Shown here: piece by piece, positions 28,284 to 37,125 of the stretch
Position numbering within the stretch: position 1 is the first letter of the stretch
How the letters are laid out: every line of letters starts with the position of its first letter
NCBI GenBank assembly: GCA_016342325.1
Contig: JAEINR010000021.1
Coordinates: 1 to 64,000, forward strand
Reading direction: 5' to 3'
Source: Desulfobacterium sp.
GTDB taxonomy: Bacteria; Desulfobacterota; Desulfobacteria; Desulfobacterales; Desulfobacteraceae
Length of the DNA: 64,000 nucleotides
Position numbers and translations under genes: made by a program
The notes under the pieces: generated by a model
The model's database searches: none
Told to the model about the DNA's origin: nothing
Seen by the model: the letters and a program-made list of their open reading frames with translations, nothing else

Positions 28284-28751
28284 CTATTTGGCGATATGGG
28301 CAAAGCTGCCCGATGTCAGGTTTTTGAGATCTTCCGGGTCAAGCTCAATGTCAAGGCCACGGCGACCGGCACTTACATAGATGGTGCCGTGGGTCCGGGC
28401 TGAATCGTGGAGCACGGTTTTCAGCCTTTTCTTCTGGCCCAGGGGGCTCACTCCCCCCAGCACATAGCCGGTGGAGCGCTGGACATGGTTTTTGTCGGCC
28501 ATCTTGGCCTTCTTGGCGCCAAGGGCTTTGGCTGCGGCCTTCAGGTCCAGCTGGTTTGTGACCGGAATCACGCACACGGCAAGGGTTGAGCCGTCCAGCT
28601 CAACCACCAGGGTCTTAAAAACTTTTTCCGGTGCCACACCGAGCTTTTTGGCCGCCTCTTCGCCGTAGGAGGCCGCATTGGGATCGTGGTCATAGGGGTG
28701 GAGTGTATATTCTATCTTTGCTTTTTTCGCGCTCTTGATTCCAGGGGTCAT
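28284..28751 (-). CDS. ybaK: Cys-tRNA(Pro)/Cys-tRNA(Cys) deacylase YbaK
   Basis: YEEAAKKLGVAPEKVFKTLVVELDG, STGYVLGGVSPLGQKK. Confidence 0.93.
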   Translation of the reverse strand: MTPGIKSAKKAKIEYTLHPYDHDPNAASYGEEAAKKLGVAPEKVFKTLVVELDGSTLAVCVIPVTNQLDLKAAAKALGAKKAKMADKNHVQRSTGYVLGGVSPLGQKKRLKTVLHDSARTHGTIYVSAGRRGLDIELDPEDLKNLTSGSFAHIAK

Positions 28752-29084
28752 GGGTCTTCCCTTGTGTAATGTTTTACATATTTTCCCATGGATTCACTAT
28801 CAACATCACACTTTCTTGTAAAGGGATATTCGGCCGGAACCCCTCTGGCGGGCCGGTACCGAACCGGATGGGATCAAGAATCGTGAACCGGTCTGGAAAA
28901 GTGTTCAAAATTTTAAACTCAATGGTAACATTGTTTTTATCTATTTATTTCAGGGGGTTATATCTTTGATTTGGGTGGAAGACACCTGGCGTGTTCAAAA
29001 ATTTGAATTTTCAAGGGGGGCCACGGTCCTGTTTTCGTGGGCCGTGTGATGGCTATGGGTTTTGTTTATAGAAATAAACCCTTT

Positions 29085-29115
29085 GATTACAGCGATCTAT
29101 CTGGAATGCTGTGAT
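29085..29115. promoter_or_regulatory. Imperfect inverted repeat upstream of sigma-54 promoter, candidate enhancer-binding site
   Basis: gATTACAGC-N14-GCTGTGATt. Confidence 0.35.
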
Positions 29116-29138
29116 TTTTTTGGGTGCGTTTTAGTTTT

Positions 29139-29154
29139 TGGCAAGCAACTTGCA
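29139..29154 (+). promoter_or_regulatory. Sigma-54 (-24/-12) promoter
   Basis: TGGCAAGCAACTTGCA: GG-N10-GC spacing matches the consensus TGGCACG-N4-TTGCW closely. Confidence 0.75.
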
Positions 29155-29163
29155 TTAGCTTAA

Positions 29164-29245
29164 GGGTAAGTTAGCAGAAATGTTAATTTCATCTTTTTTC
29201 TCCTTTTCTTAAATCGGCTGTCCGGATTTTCCGGATGGCCTTTTT
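29164..29245 (+). ncRNA. Candidate short sigma-54-dependent RNA or terminated leader
   Basis: Lies between predicted sigma-54 promoter and a terminator; pyrimidine-rich segment ATCTTTTTTCTCCTTTTCTT then GC hairpin; no ORF. Confidence 0.4.
29216..29245 (+). terminator. Rho-independent terminator
   Basis: GGCTGTCCGGATTTTCCGGATGGCC followed by TTTTT. Confidence 0.75.
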
Positions 29246-29268
29246 AAGTTTTATGGGGTCATCATCTC

Positions 29269-29299
29269 TGGGGTCAGGCCTAGCTTATTGCCCTTATTG
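29269..29299 (+). repeat. REP-like repeat GGGGTCAGGCCTAGCTTATTGCCCTTATT, copy A
   Basis: 29-bp exact match to the copy at 32544. Confidence 0.85.
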
Positions 29300-29424
29300 A
29301 AAACACCTATGAAGAACACTCCGGACATCTGAATTACCGATTTGACACTGCTTTGGAAAGTCATGTAGAAGACACCACTCAATTTGAGTCTTTGACCTAT
29401 AATTCTGAAGAGAGAGTTCTGTTT

Positions 29425-30441
29425 ATGAAACACCTGAAGTTCATGTCCTTCCTTGTCGCCCTGCTGTCTGTTGCCGGAATCGCCCATGCGGGTAAAACCC
29501 TGGATGCCATAAGATCCAAAGGATATGTTCAAGCCGGGGTCAATACCGGCGCCCCTGGGTTCTCCATGCCCGACAACCAGGGAAAATGGCACGGCCTGGA
29601 TGTGGATATCGCCCGGGCCGTTGCTGCCGCCCTTTTCAATGATCCCGAAAAAATTCGATTTACCCCGCTTTCCACCCAGCAGAGAATCCCGGCCCTCCAG
29701 TCGGGTGAAATAGACATCCTTTCCAGGCAAACCACCCTGACCCTCTCCCGGGACACGGCAATGGGAATCGAGTTTGTCTCACCTGTATTCTATGACGGCC
29801 AGAGCTTCATGGTTCGAAAGGAGATGGGGATCAAAGAAATTAAGGAACTGGACGGGGCAAGTATCTGCATCCTGCCCGGTTCCACCACGGAGATGAACGT
29901 GGCCGACTATTTCCGGGCCCATGACATCTCCTTCAAGCCGGTCCAGATCGAAAGCAGGGAGGAACTTCTCAAGGCCTTTGTTTCCGGTCGATGCGACTGC
30001 CTGACCAACGATGCCTCTTCCCTGGCCAGCCAGCGAACCATTACGGGGAATCCTGACGCCTATATGATCTTTCAGGAGTTCCTCTCCAAAGAGCCCCTTG
30101 CCCCGGCCGTGCGACAGGGAGATTCCGCATGGAAAAATATCGTTAAATGGACCATCTTTGCTTTGATCGAAGCGGAAGATCTCGGCATCACATCCGGGAA
30201 TGTAGACACCATGCTCAAGAGCAACAACCCCAGGATCAAACGGTTCCTCGGCGTCACCCCGGGCAACGGCAAAAGCCTTGGGTTGTCCGAAGATTGGGCC
30301 TGCAACATGGTTCGCCATGTGGGCAATTATGGCGAAGTGTTTGAGAGAAACCTTGGAAAAACCACCCCCCTTAACCTGGATCGGGGTCTCAACGCATTGT
30401 GGAAAAACGGCGGCCTCATGTATGCCCCTCCGTTTCATTAA
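29425..30441 (+). CDS. General L-amino acid ABC transporter substrate-binding protein (AapJ-like)
   Basis: MKHLKFMSFLVALLSVAGIAHAGKTLDAIRSKGYVQAGVNTGAPGFSMPDNQGKWHGLDVDIARAVAAALF. Confidence 0.92.
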   Translation: MKHLKFMSFLVALLSVAGIAHAGKTLDAIRSKGYVQAGVNTGAPGFSMPDNQGKWHGLDVDIARAVAAALFNDPEKIRFTPLSTQQRIPALQSGEIDILSRQTTLTLSRDTAMGIEFVSPVFYDGQSFMVRKEMGIKEIKELDGASICILPGSTTEMNVADYFRAHDISFKPVQIESREELLKAFVSGRCDCLTNDASSLASQRTITGNPDAYMIFQEFLSKEPLAPAVRQGDSAWKNIVKWTIFALIEAEDLGITSGNVDTMLKSNNPRIKRFLGVTPGNGKSLGLSEDWACNMVRHVGNYGEVFERNLGKTTPLNLDRGLNALWKNGGLMYAPPFH

Positions 30442-30467
30442 GATCGTTTGAAAAACACCATTCTCTT

Positions 30468-30490
30468 GGGTCCGGGCATTGCCCGGACCC
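30468..30490 (+). repeat. Intercistronic hairpin between substrate-binding and permease genes
   Basis: GGGTCCGGGCATTGCCCGGACCC perfect 10-bp stem, no immediate U tract. Confidence 0.7.
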
Positions 30491-31552
30491 GGGAGCTGCT
30501 ATTCTTTTGACCGCGCCCAGCCCCTGAGACATAAAAATCCATTGAGAAAAACCCTCCATACGAAAAGAACGTTATTCCTGCCGTTGCTCTTAACAGGGTG
30601 TCTGCTGTGCATCTCCTGGCACCTGTACAAAAATGTCTCGGCCAACCTGGCCCGCCAGGCCATTACCACGGGATTTGAATTCCTCACCCATGAAGCGGCA
30701 TTTGAGATCGGTGAGTCCCCCATCTCCTTTTCGGCTGCAGACAGTTATGCCAGGGCCCTGGTGGTGGGATTCTTAAACACCCTCAAGGCGGGGTTGGCCG
30801 GCATGGGCGTGGCGCTTGTTCTGGGACTTGCCGTGGGCATGGCCCGGCTCTCCTCCCACAGCCTTGTCTCGTTTGCTGCCGCATGCCATGTGGAACTCCT
30901 TCGCAATGTGCCGGCCCTGTTGCAGCTTTTTTTCTGGTACGCCATTCTTAATTCCCTGCTGCCTTCTCCCCGCCATGCATTGAATCCCTGCTGGGGGGTC
31001 TTTCTCAGCAACCGGGGGATCATGTTCCCCGCCCTTGAATTCCATCTGGCCGAATCCGTCGGCGGGATCTTGGGGGGTGTTTCCCTGGGCTGGAGCGTTC
31101 CGTGCCTGGCGGGGTTCAATTTCAAGGGGGGCACGACCTTTTCCCTTGAATTTACCGCCCTGGTCCTGGGGCTTGGGGTCTACACCTCGGCCTTTGTGGC
31201 AGAGGCGGTGCGGGCGGGGATCACCGCCATTGGCCGGGATCAGTGGGAGGCGGGCAAAGCCCTTGGCATGCATCCATCCGTGGTGTTCAGGCGGATCATA
31301 TTTCCCCAGGCCCTCAGGGTGATTATTCCCCCGGTGACCGGGCTCATGCTGGGGCTTATGAAAAACAGCTCCCTTGCGGTTGCCATTGGGTATCCGGATT
31401 TTCTTTCCATCGGCAACACCGCCATCAACCAGACCGGCCAGGTGGTGGAGGGGGTGATGATCATCATGGTGGTTTATCTTGCTTTAAGCCTCGTCACCTC
31501 GTTTGCAATGAAAAAATATGACGCCTACATTTCAAAAGGGTGGATAGGATGA
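30479..31552 (+). CDS. General L-amino acid ABC transporter permease (AapQ-like; true start possibly TTG at 30542)
   Basis: Multi-TM with EAVRAGITAIGRDQWEAGKALGMHPSVVFRRIIFPQALRVIIPP EAA motif. Confidence 0.9.
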   Translation: MPGPGSCYSFDRAQPLRHKNPLRKTLHTKRTLFLPLLLTGCLLCISWHLYKNVSANLARQAITTGFEFLTHEAAFEIGESPISFSAADSYARALVVGFLNTLKAGLAGMGVALVLGLAVGMARLSSHSLVSFAAACHVELLRNVPALLQLFFWYAILNSLLPSPRHALNPCWGVFLSNRGIMFPALEFHLAESVGGILGGVSLGWSVPCLAGFNFKGGTTFSLEFTALVLGLGVYTSAFVAEAVRAGITAIGRDQWEAGKALGMHPSVVFRRIIFPQALRVIIPPVTGLMLGLMKNSSLAVAIGYPDFLSIGNTAINQTGQVVEGVMIIMVVYLALSLVTSFAMKKYDAYISKGWIG

Positions 31553-32541
31553 TGAAAACAGACCTGGCAGGTTCGGTAAAAAAGAGGGTCAAGGAGTGGT
31601 TCGATACCCCCCTCCATTGCCTTTTTACCCTGATCATCGCCCTTCTCGTCTGGAAAGCCGGTGTCCCCTTTCTCAAATGGGCGATCTTCAACGCCAACTG
31701 GGGATTTGTCAGGGAGAACCTTCGGTTTATCCTTTTTGGTTTCTATCCCCCCCAGGAGCAGTGGCGCCCCCTTGTGGCCATGGTGCTGCTTGGGGTAACG
31801 GGCGCTGTCACCGTCCAGGCAAGGCTCTCTTGTAAAGCACTTGCGGGGATGTGGGCGGGATTTTGTATTATGGCTGCATTTCTTCTGTACGGTGGCTTTT
31901 CACTCCTTGTGCCGGTGGAGAGCGCAAGGTTCAGCGGACTTCCCCTGACCCTGATTCTTTCGGTCACCGGGATCGCCGTCTCTTATCCCCTGGGCATTCT
32001 CCTGGCCCTTGGACGAAACTCACGTGCTCCTGTCCTGGGGGGCGTGACCCTTGTGTACATCGAAATTTTCCAGGGGGTGCCCCTGATCAGCCTCTTGTTT
32101 GTCTCGTCCATGCTTTTTCCTTTGTTTCTGCCGGAGGGGGTCAGCGTGAGCAAGCTTTTAAGGGCGGAAACCGCCATCATCCTCTCTTCTTCGGCTTATA
32201 TCGCCGAGGCGGTTCGGGGCGGTCTCCGGGCCGTAGAAAAGGGGCAGTACGAGGCGGCAAAAGCCACGGGCATGAACCGGATCGGCACTCTGTGGTATGT
32301 GATTCTTCCCCAGGCCCTGCCCATTGCCATGCCGGCCACGGTTAACCGTTTCATCACCCTTTTCAAGGATACCTCCCTGGTTATCGTTGTGGCCCTGTTC
32401 GATCTTCTGAAGACGTCCCAGACGCCCCTGGCCAATCCCAAGTGGATGGGTGCCAGTGCCGAGGCCTACCTCTTTGCCGCCATGATCTATTTTTGCTTCT
32501 GCTTCACCCTGTCCCGGGTGGGCAAACGATTTGAAATGTGA
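31540..32541 (+). CDS. General L-amino acid ABC transporter permease (AapM-like)
   Basis: EAVRGGLRAVEKGQYEAAKATGMNRIGTLWYVILPQALPIAMP EAA motif. Confidence 0.9.
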   Translation: MDRMMKTDLAGSVKKRVKEWFDTPLHCLFTLIIALLVWKAGVPFLKWAIFNANWGFVRENLRFILFGFYPPQEQWRPLVAMVLLGVTGAVTVQARLSCKALAGMWAGFCIMAAFLLYGGFSLLVPVESARFSGLPLTLILSVTGIAVSYPLGILLALGRNSRAPVLGGVTLVYIEIFQGVPLISLLFVSSMLFPLFLPEGVSVSKLLRAETAIILSSSAYIAEAVRGGLRAVEKGQYEAAKATGMNRIGTLWYVILPQALPIAMPATVNRFITLFKDTSLVIVVALFDLLKTSQTPLANPKWMGASAEAYLFAAMIYFCFCFTLSRVGKRFEM

Positions 32542-32543
32542 AA

Positions 32544-32706
32544 TGGGGTCAGGCCTAGCTTATTGCCCTTATTATAAAAAAATGGGGTCAGGCTTAACCT
32601 GTTGGTTTATTGCTCTTATTGTGAAATGGGACCAGGCTTTGCGTATTGTTTAATTTGACCATGTAATATTTGCAGGAAACGCCATCGCACACGCCTGGCC
32701 CCGTAC
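32544..32706 (+). repeat. Cluster of REP-like repeats (copies B, C, D and an inverted partner)
   Basis: TGGGGTCAGGCCTAGCTTATTGCCCTTATT, TGGGGTCAGGCTTAACCTGTTGGTTTATTGCTCTTATT, ATGGGACCAGGCTTTGCGTATTG, and inverted ACGCCTGGCCCCGT. Confidence 0.8.
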
Positions 32707-32707
32707 A

Positions 32708-33889
32708 TCATGCCTGTAATTTGTTTACCGCGGTTTCAAGATTTGCCAGGGCTTTTTTTACGACCGACAAGGGGCAGGCCAGATTCATGCGCATGAACCC
32801 GACTCCCTCCGTACCGAACATGGCACCGTCATTGAGGCCGAGCTTGGCCTCCTTGATCATGAATTCGCAGAGCGCTTCCTGGGAGAGTCCCAGTTCTCTG
32901 CAATCGAGCCACAACAAATAGGATGCCTCCGGTTCCATGGCCGATATGCCGGGAATTTTTTTCTCAAAAAAATCCATGGTATGGGAAATATTTTTCCCAA
33001 TGTAATCCAGGAGTTGCTCAAGCCATGGCTCGCCTTTTTCATAGGCCGCAACCAGGGCCGGGTTGCCAAAGATGTTGCCAAACCCCACATGGACGGCATT
33101 CAATATGCGCTTGTATTTTGCCATGAGCCCATGGTTGGGAATGATCACGGCAGCGGTTGAAAGCCCGGCCGCATTAAAGGTCTTGCTCGGAGCCACACAG
33201 GTGATGGTGAGTTGGGCGATCTCCGTTGAGATGGATGCCGCCGGCGTGTGCCTGAATCCTTTGGCCACAAGATCGGAATGGATCTCGTCCGAAATCAGGA
33301 GCAGGTCGTTTTCAACGCAGATCTCCCCAAGTTGTCTCAGTTCCTCTTTTGTCCAGACCGTCCCCCCGGGATTGTGGGGGTTTGAGATGATCACCATCCG
33401 AGTCTTTTCGTCGATCACGGATTTTAGATGGTCGAAATCCATGCGATACCGGCCGTCTTCAAGGCGCAAGGGGTTGCGGATAAGTTTTCTGTCATTGTCC
33501 TCAACCACAAAGTAGAACGGATGATACACCGGGGGTTGAACCACGATGTTGTCTCCCGGTTTTGTCATGGCAAGAATGGCCATGGAGAGTGCCGACACCA
33601 CCCCGGGGCTGAAGGTGATCCAGTCTTTTTCAATGTTCCAGCCGTGGCGCTTTTCCATCCATGCTTTTACCGACCCGTAAAAGGCATCTTCCCTGAGGGT
33701 GTATCCAAAGATCGGATCCGCCATGCGCTTGTTGATGGCATTCACCATGAAATCCGGTGTCCTGAAATCCATGTCCGCCACCCACATGGGGATCACATCG
33801 TCGGTACCGAACAGTTCCTTGCACATGTCATACTTGACTGAGCCGGTTCCGGCCCGTTGGATTATTTCATCAAAATCATATGTTTTCAC
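32708..33889 (-). CDS. MalY/PatB-type aminotransferase (putative C-S lyase)
   Basis: MKTYDFDEIIQRAGTGSVKYD...IPMWVADMDF, ISDEIHSDL, TCVAPSKTFNAAGL PLP motif. Confidence 0.93.
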   Translation of the reverse strand: MKTYDFDEIIQRAGTGSVKYDMCKELFGTDDVIPMWVADMDFRTPDFMVNAINKRMADPIFGYTLREDAFYGSVKAWMEKRHGWNIEKDWITFSPGVVSALSMAILAMTKPGDNIVVQPPVYHPFYFVVEDNDRKLIRNPLRLEDGRYRMDFDHLKSVIDEKTRMVIISNPHNPGGTVWTKEELRQLGEICVENDLLLISDEIHSDLVAKGFRHTPAASISTEIAQLTITCVAPSKTFNAAGLSTAAVIIPNHGLMAKYKRILNAVHVGFGNIFGNPALVAAYEKGEPWLEQLLDYIGKNISHTMDFFEKKIPGISAMEPEASYLLWLDCRELGLSQEALCEFMIKEAKLGLNDGAMFGTEGVGFMRMNLACPLSVVKKALANLETAVNKLQA

Positions 33890-33998
33890 AAGCGATATCC
33901 TTTCTGTTGTTGGGCATTTCCTTTATCTCTTATACCCACCCGGCCTATTTGTACATGGGGGGCCCTGGTTCAGGCCCGTTTTTTTCGGTACTGGGGTG

Positions 33999-34775
33999 TC
34001 ATTCCATGGCAAGGAGTGCGGCACCGAAAGCGCCTGTGTATTGGGGATGTTCGGGCAGAACAACATCCCCATTGATCTCTTTTTGGATGAGGTCCTGGAT
34101 GCATCGGTTGTTGGCAACGCCGCCGGAAAAAACCAGGGGCACGCTGCCTGTCACCCGTTTGACCATTGAAACCGCTCGTTTTGCCACTGACAGATGAAGC
34201 CCAAGGGCGATGTTCCGGGGGTTCTCCCCCCGGGCCATGAGGGATGTGGCTTCACTTTCGGCAAACACCGTGCACATGCTTGAGATGGGGCAGGGATGAT
34301 CCCCCTTCATTGCAAAGTTGCCAAACGCTTCGATGTCCTGGCTAAAGGCCAGGGCCATCACTTCGAGGAACTTTCCTGTGCCGGCGGCGCAACGGTCGTT
34401 CATTTCAAATTTCTTTACCTTGCCGCTTTTGTTCAGGGAGATCACCTTTGTGTCCTGGCCGCCGATGTCAAGTATGGCCGGCACATCCGGGAACCATGCG
34501 TTGGCGCCTTTTGCGTGGGCCTTTATCTCGGATACCACGGACACGGTTTTTTCTTCATCAATGCCATTGTGTCGGCTGAACAGATGCCTGCCGTAGCCAG
34601 TGGCCATGAGCGCGTGGTACTGGATACCCTCCAGAATCTCTGCACACTTTTCCATTGGATCAAAAGAGGTTGAGCACTTGCGCTTCTCAACGATCCCTCC
34701 TGTTTCATCAACCACAACGAGCTTAATATTTCTCGATCCTATGTCCAATCCTGCAAATTCCATCTGCCCTCTCAC
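33999..34775 (-). CDS. 2-hydroxyacyl-CoA dehydratase activator (BadF/BadG/BcrA/HgdC family ATPase)
   Basis: GLDIGSRNIKLVVVDE, DIGGQDTKVISL, NDRCAAGTGKFLEVMA. Confidence 0.93.
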   Translation of the reverse strand: MRGQMEFAGLDIGSRNIKLVVVDETGGIVEKRKCSTSFDPMEKCAEILEGIQYHALMATGYGRHLFSRHNGIDEEKTVSVVSEIKAHAKGANAWFPDVPAILDIGGQDTKVISLNKSGKVKKFEMNDRCAAGTGKFLEVMALAFSQDIEAFGNFAMKGDHPCPISSMCTVFAESEATSLMARGENPRNIALGLHLSVAKRAVSMVKRVTGSVPLVFSGGVANNRCIQDLIQKEINGDVVLPEHPQYTGAFGAALLAME

Positions 34776-34981
34776 TTGAATGATCCACGCCCAAACGTAA
34801 AATAAAACACCAATAGAAGCCTTCTTCTATTCTTGCCATAAACTGAAGTCAAATCAATTTTCCCAATGGAAAAGCCAAATTGGATATAGACAATCGATTA
34901 GACATATTAAAAAGGGAAATGATATCTGTTCGGGTCAAGATTTACACCATCGAAACCCATTCAACCGAGCAAAGGAGCCCC

Positions 34982-36124
34982 ATGGACAACCAAAGCATGG
35001 CCTATTTCAACGAATTCAATAAACACGCCCTTCTTGAGCTTGACAAGGCCCACGATCAAGGCGTTCAAATAGCAGGTCTCTACTGCATCTTCGGACCCAC
35101 GGAACTGGTCAGGGCCGCAGGTGCCATTCCGGTGGGGCTTTGCGGAAAAAAGCAGGAGCCCATCCAGGAGGCGGAAAAGACCCTTCCGGCCAACCTCTGC
35201 CCCCTTATTAAATCAAGCTACGGTTTTGCCGCCGGTAACACCTGTCCGTTTTTCTCGTTCTCCGATTTCATCGTCGGAGAAACCACCTGCGACGGCAAGA
35301 AAAAAATGTTCGAGCTGATGGACGAGATCAAACCCACCTTTGTCATGCAGCTTCCCTATCGCACCCTGGGTGATTCTCCCCTTGAGTACTGGAAAACAGA
35401 GATCCACAGATTAAAAGCCTACATTGAAGAGAAAACAGGCAACACCATCACCCCGGAAAAGCTGAACCACGAGATAAAACTTCAAAACCGGGTCAACGGC
35501 CTTGTCCAGGAAATCGCGTTGCTCATGACAGAACCCGACGCCCCGATCTCAGGGCCTGAACTCCTCAGGATCCTCGAGACAAAGGGCTATGCCGTGGACC
35601 TTGAGAAATACGCAGCGGATCTTATCGCCCTCAAGGCCGAACTTGAAGAAAAACGGGCAAACATGGCCAAAAGCGATACAAAGCCCCTCCGTATCCTCAT
35701 CACCGGCTGCCCCTCGGGAACAGGGTCGGACAAGGTCACACGGCTTGCCGAGGAGTGCGGCGCCCTGGTGGTGTGCCAGGAGAACTGCACCGGCGTAAAA
35801 GGCCTCTACTATCCCACCGAGGAGGATGCCCAGGATCCCTTTGCCGCCCTTGCTGAAAGATACCTCAAGGTTCCCTGCTCCTGCATGACGCCCAACACGG
35901 GCCGGCTGGATCTCGTTGGCAGGCTTGCTGAAGAGTATAACGTAGACGGGGTGATCGATCTCACCTGGACCTGCTGTCACACCTACAACGTCGAGTCTTT
36001 TTCCGTTGAAAACTTTCTCGACAAAAAACTGGACCTGCCAATGCTTCAGATCGAGACCGACTACTCTGAATCCGACAGTGAGCAGATAAGAACAAGAATA
36101 GAAGCATTCCTGGAAATGCTGTAA
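34982..36124 (+). CDS. 2-hydroxyacyl-CoA dehydratase family / double-cubane-cluster-type protein
   Basis: ATG at 34982 preceded by AAAGGAG; Cys motifs (GNTCPFFSFSDFIVGETTCDGKKKMFE, CQENCTG, TWTCCHTYN) typical of HgdB-like proteins. Confidence 0.85.
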   Translation: MDNQSMAYFNEFNKHALLELDKAHDQGVQIAGLYCIFGPTELVRAAGAIPVGLCGKKQEPIQEAEKTLPANLCPLIKSSYGFAAGNTCPFFSFSDFIVGETTCDGKKKMFELMDEIKPTFVMQLPYRTLGDSPLEYWKTEIHRLKAYIEEKTGNTITPEKLNHEIKLQNRVNGLVQEIALLMTEPDAPISGPELLRILETKGYAVDLEKYAADLIALKAELEEKRANMAKSDTKPLRILITGCPSGTGSDKVTRLAEECGALVVCQENCTGVKGLYYPTEEDAQDPFAALAERYLKVPCSCMTPNTGRLDLVGRLAEEYNVDGVIDLTWTCCHTYNVESFSVENFLDKKLDLPMLQIETDYSESDSEQIRTRIEAFLEML

Positions 36125-36241
36125 ATCAAGCAAGAAAGAGCGTTTTTGTCCTAGGCGATCCCTGTCCGGCCGTTCGGGGTTGAAGTTTTATTTGCTCTGT
36201 GGGTATAAAGGAGCAGGAAACAATCCCGACAGGAGACAACC

Positions 36242-37006
36242 ATGGCAGACGCTCTTTCTTTTTCCGTGATGACCTTTAACCTGAGATTCGGCCTGGCCGA
36301 CGACGGCGACAACGCCTGGGACAACCGAAAAAAAGCCTACCCCTCCCTGTTCCAGCGCTATCAACCCGACTTCATCGGATTCCAGGAGGCCAACAATTTT
36401 CAGACAGAATATCTTGCCACCCTCCTTGACCCGTACGACTATATTGGAAAGAGAACGCCTTCCCCGGACTTCTGGCAGAATAACCTGATCTTTCACAGCA
36501 AAAAATGGGTCTGCAAGGAAAAGCGCCACTGCTTCCTGAGCGAGACCCCGGATGTGGAAAGCCGGCTTGAGAAGAGCCGCTGGCCCCGCCAGTGCACCCT
36601 CGGCCTGTTCCAGCAGGGATCAGCCCAGGTGGTCATGGCCAACACCCACTTTGACTTTTTCGAGTCGGTCCAGAAGCGCAGCGCAGAGCTGGTGGTCGAT
36701 TTTATTTCCGACTTCCCCAAGGATCTCCCCACCATTATTACCGGGGATTTCAATTGTATTCCCCTGGAAGCCGCCCATGCCGTCTTCACCCAAAACGGGT
36801 TTGAGGATGCGTTTACCGGGGCCCACACCTGCACCTTCCACGGGTTTACCGGCAAGGACCGGGGTGGGCATATCGACTGGATCCTCTCCAGGGGCAGGGT
36901 CAAGGTCCACAGAAAAGAGATCATCCGGGATCAATTTTCAGGGTTTTACCCCTCGGATCACTTCCCGGTTTTGGTTGAATTCACCATCGAGCCAACATCC
37001 CACTAA
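36242..37006 (+). CDS. Endonuclease/exonuclease/phosphatase family protein
   Basis: MTFNLRFGLADDGDNAWDNRK, IITGDFNCIP, HIDWILSRG, DHFPVLVEF. Confidence 0.92.
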   Translation: MADALSFSVMTFNLRFGLADDGDNAWDNRKKAYPSLFQRYQPDFIGFQEANNFQTEYLATLLDPYDYIGKRTPSPDFWQNNLIFHSKKWVCKEKRHCFLSETPDVESRLEKSRWPRQCTLGLFQQGSAQVVMANTHFDFFESVQKRSAELVVDFISDFPKDLPTIITGDFNCIPLEAAHAVFTQNGFEDAFTGAHTCTFHGFTGKDRGGHIDWILSRGRVKVHRKEIIRDQFSGFYPSDHFPVLVEFTIEPTSH

Positions 37007-37125
37007 AAGGCTCATTTTGACCAGGACGTCTTTTCCTTGTAAGCTAAATGTTGCCCGGGAGATTGCAACTGTCATGACTCTATAGATCATTGGTATTAAA
37101 GAATTTATTAAACTCAGAGGAAAAA

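Noticed and set aside
32544-32706. Repeat cluster considered as a CRISPR array
   Set aside because: Copies are diverged, unevenly spaced, and occur singly elsewhere in both orientations; no cas genes
34296-34673. 125-aa plus-strand ORF opposite the activator ATPase
   Set aside because: Antisense to conserved ATPase motifs
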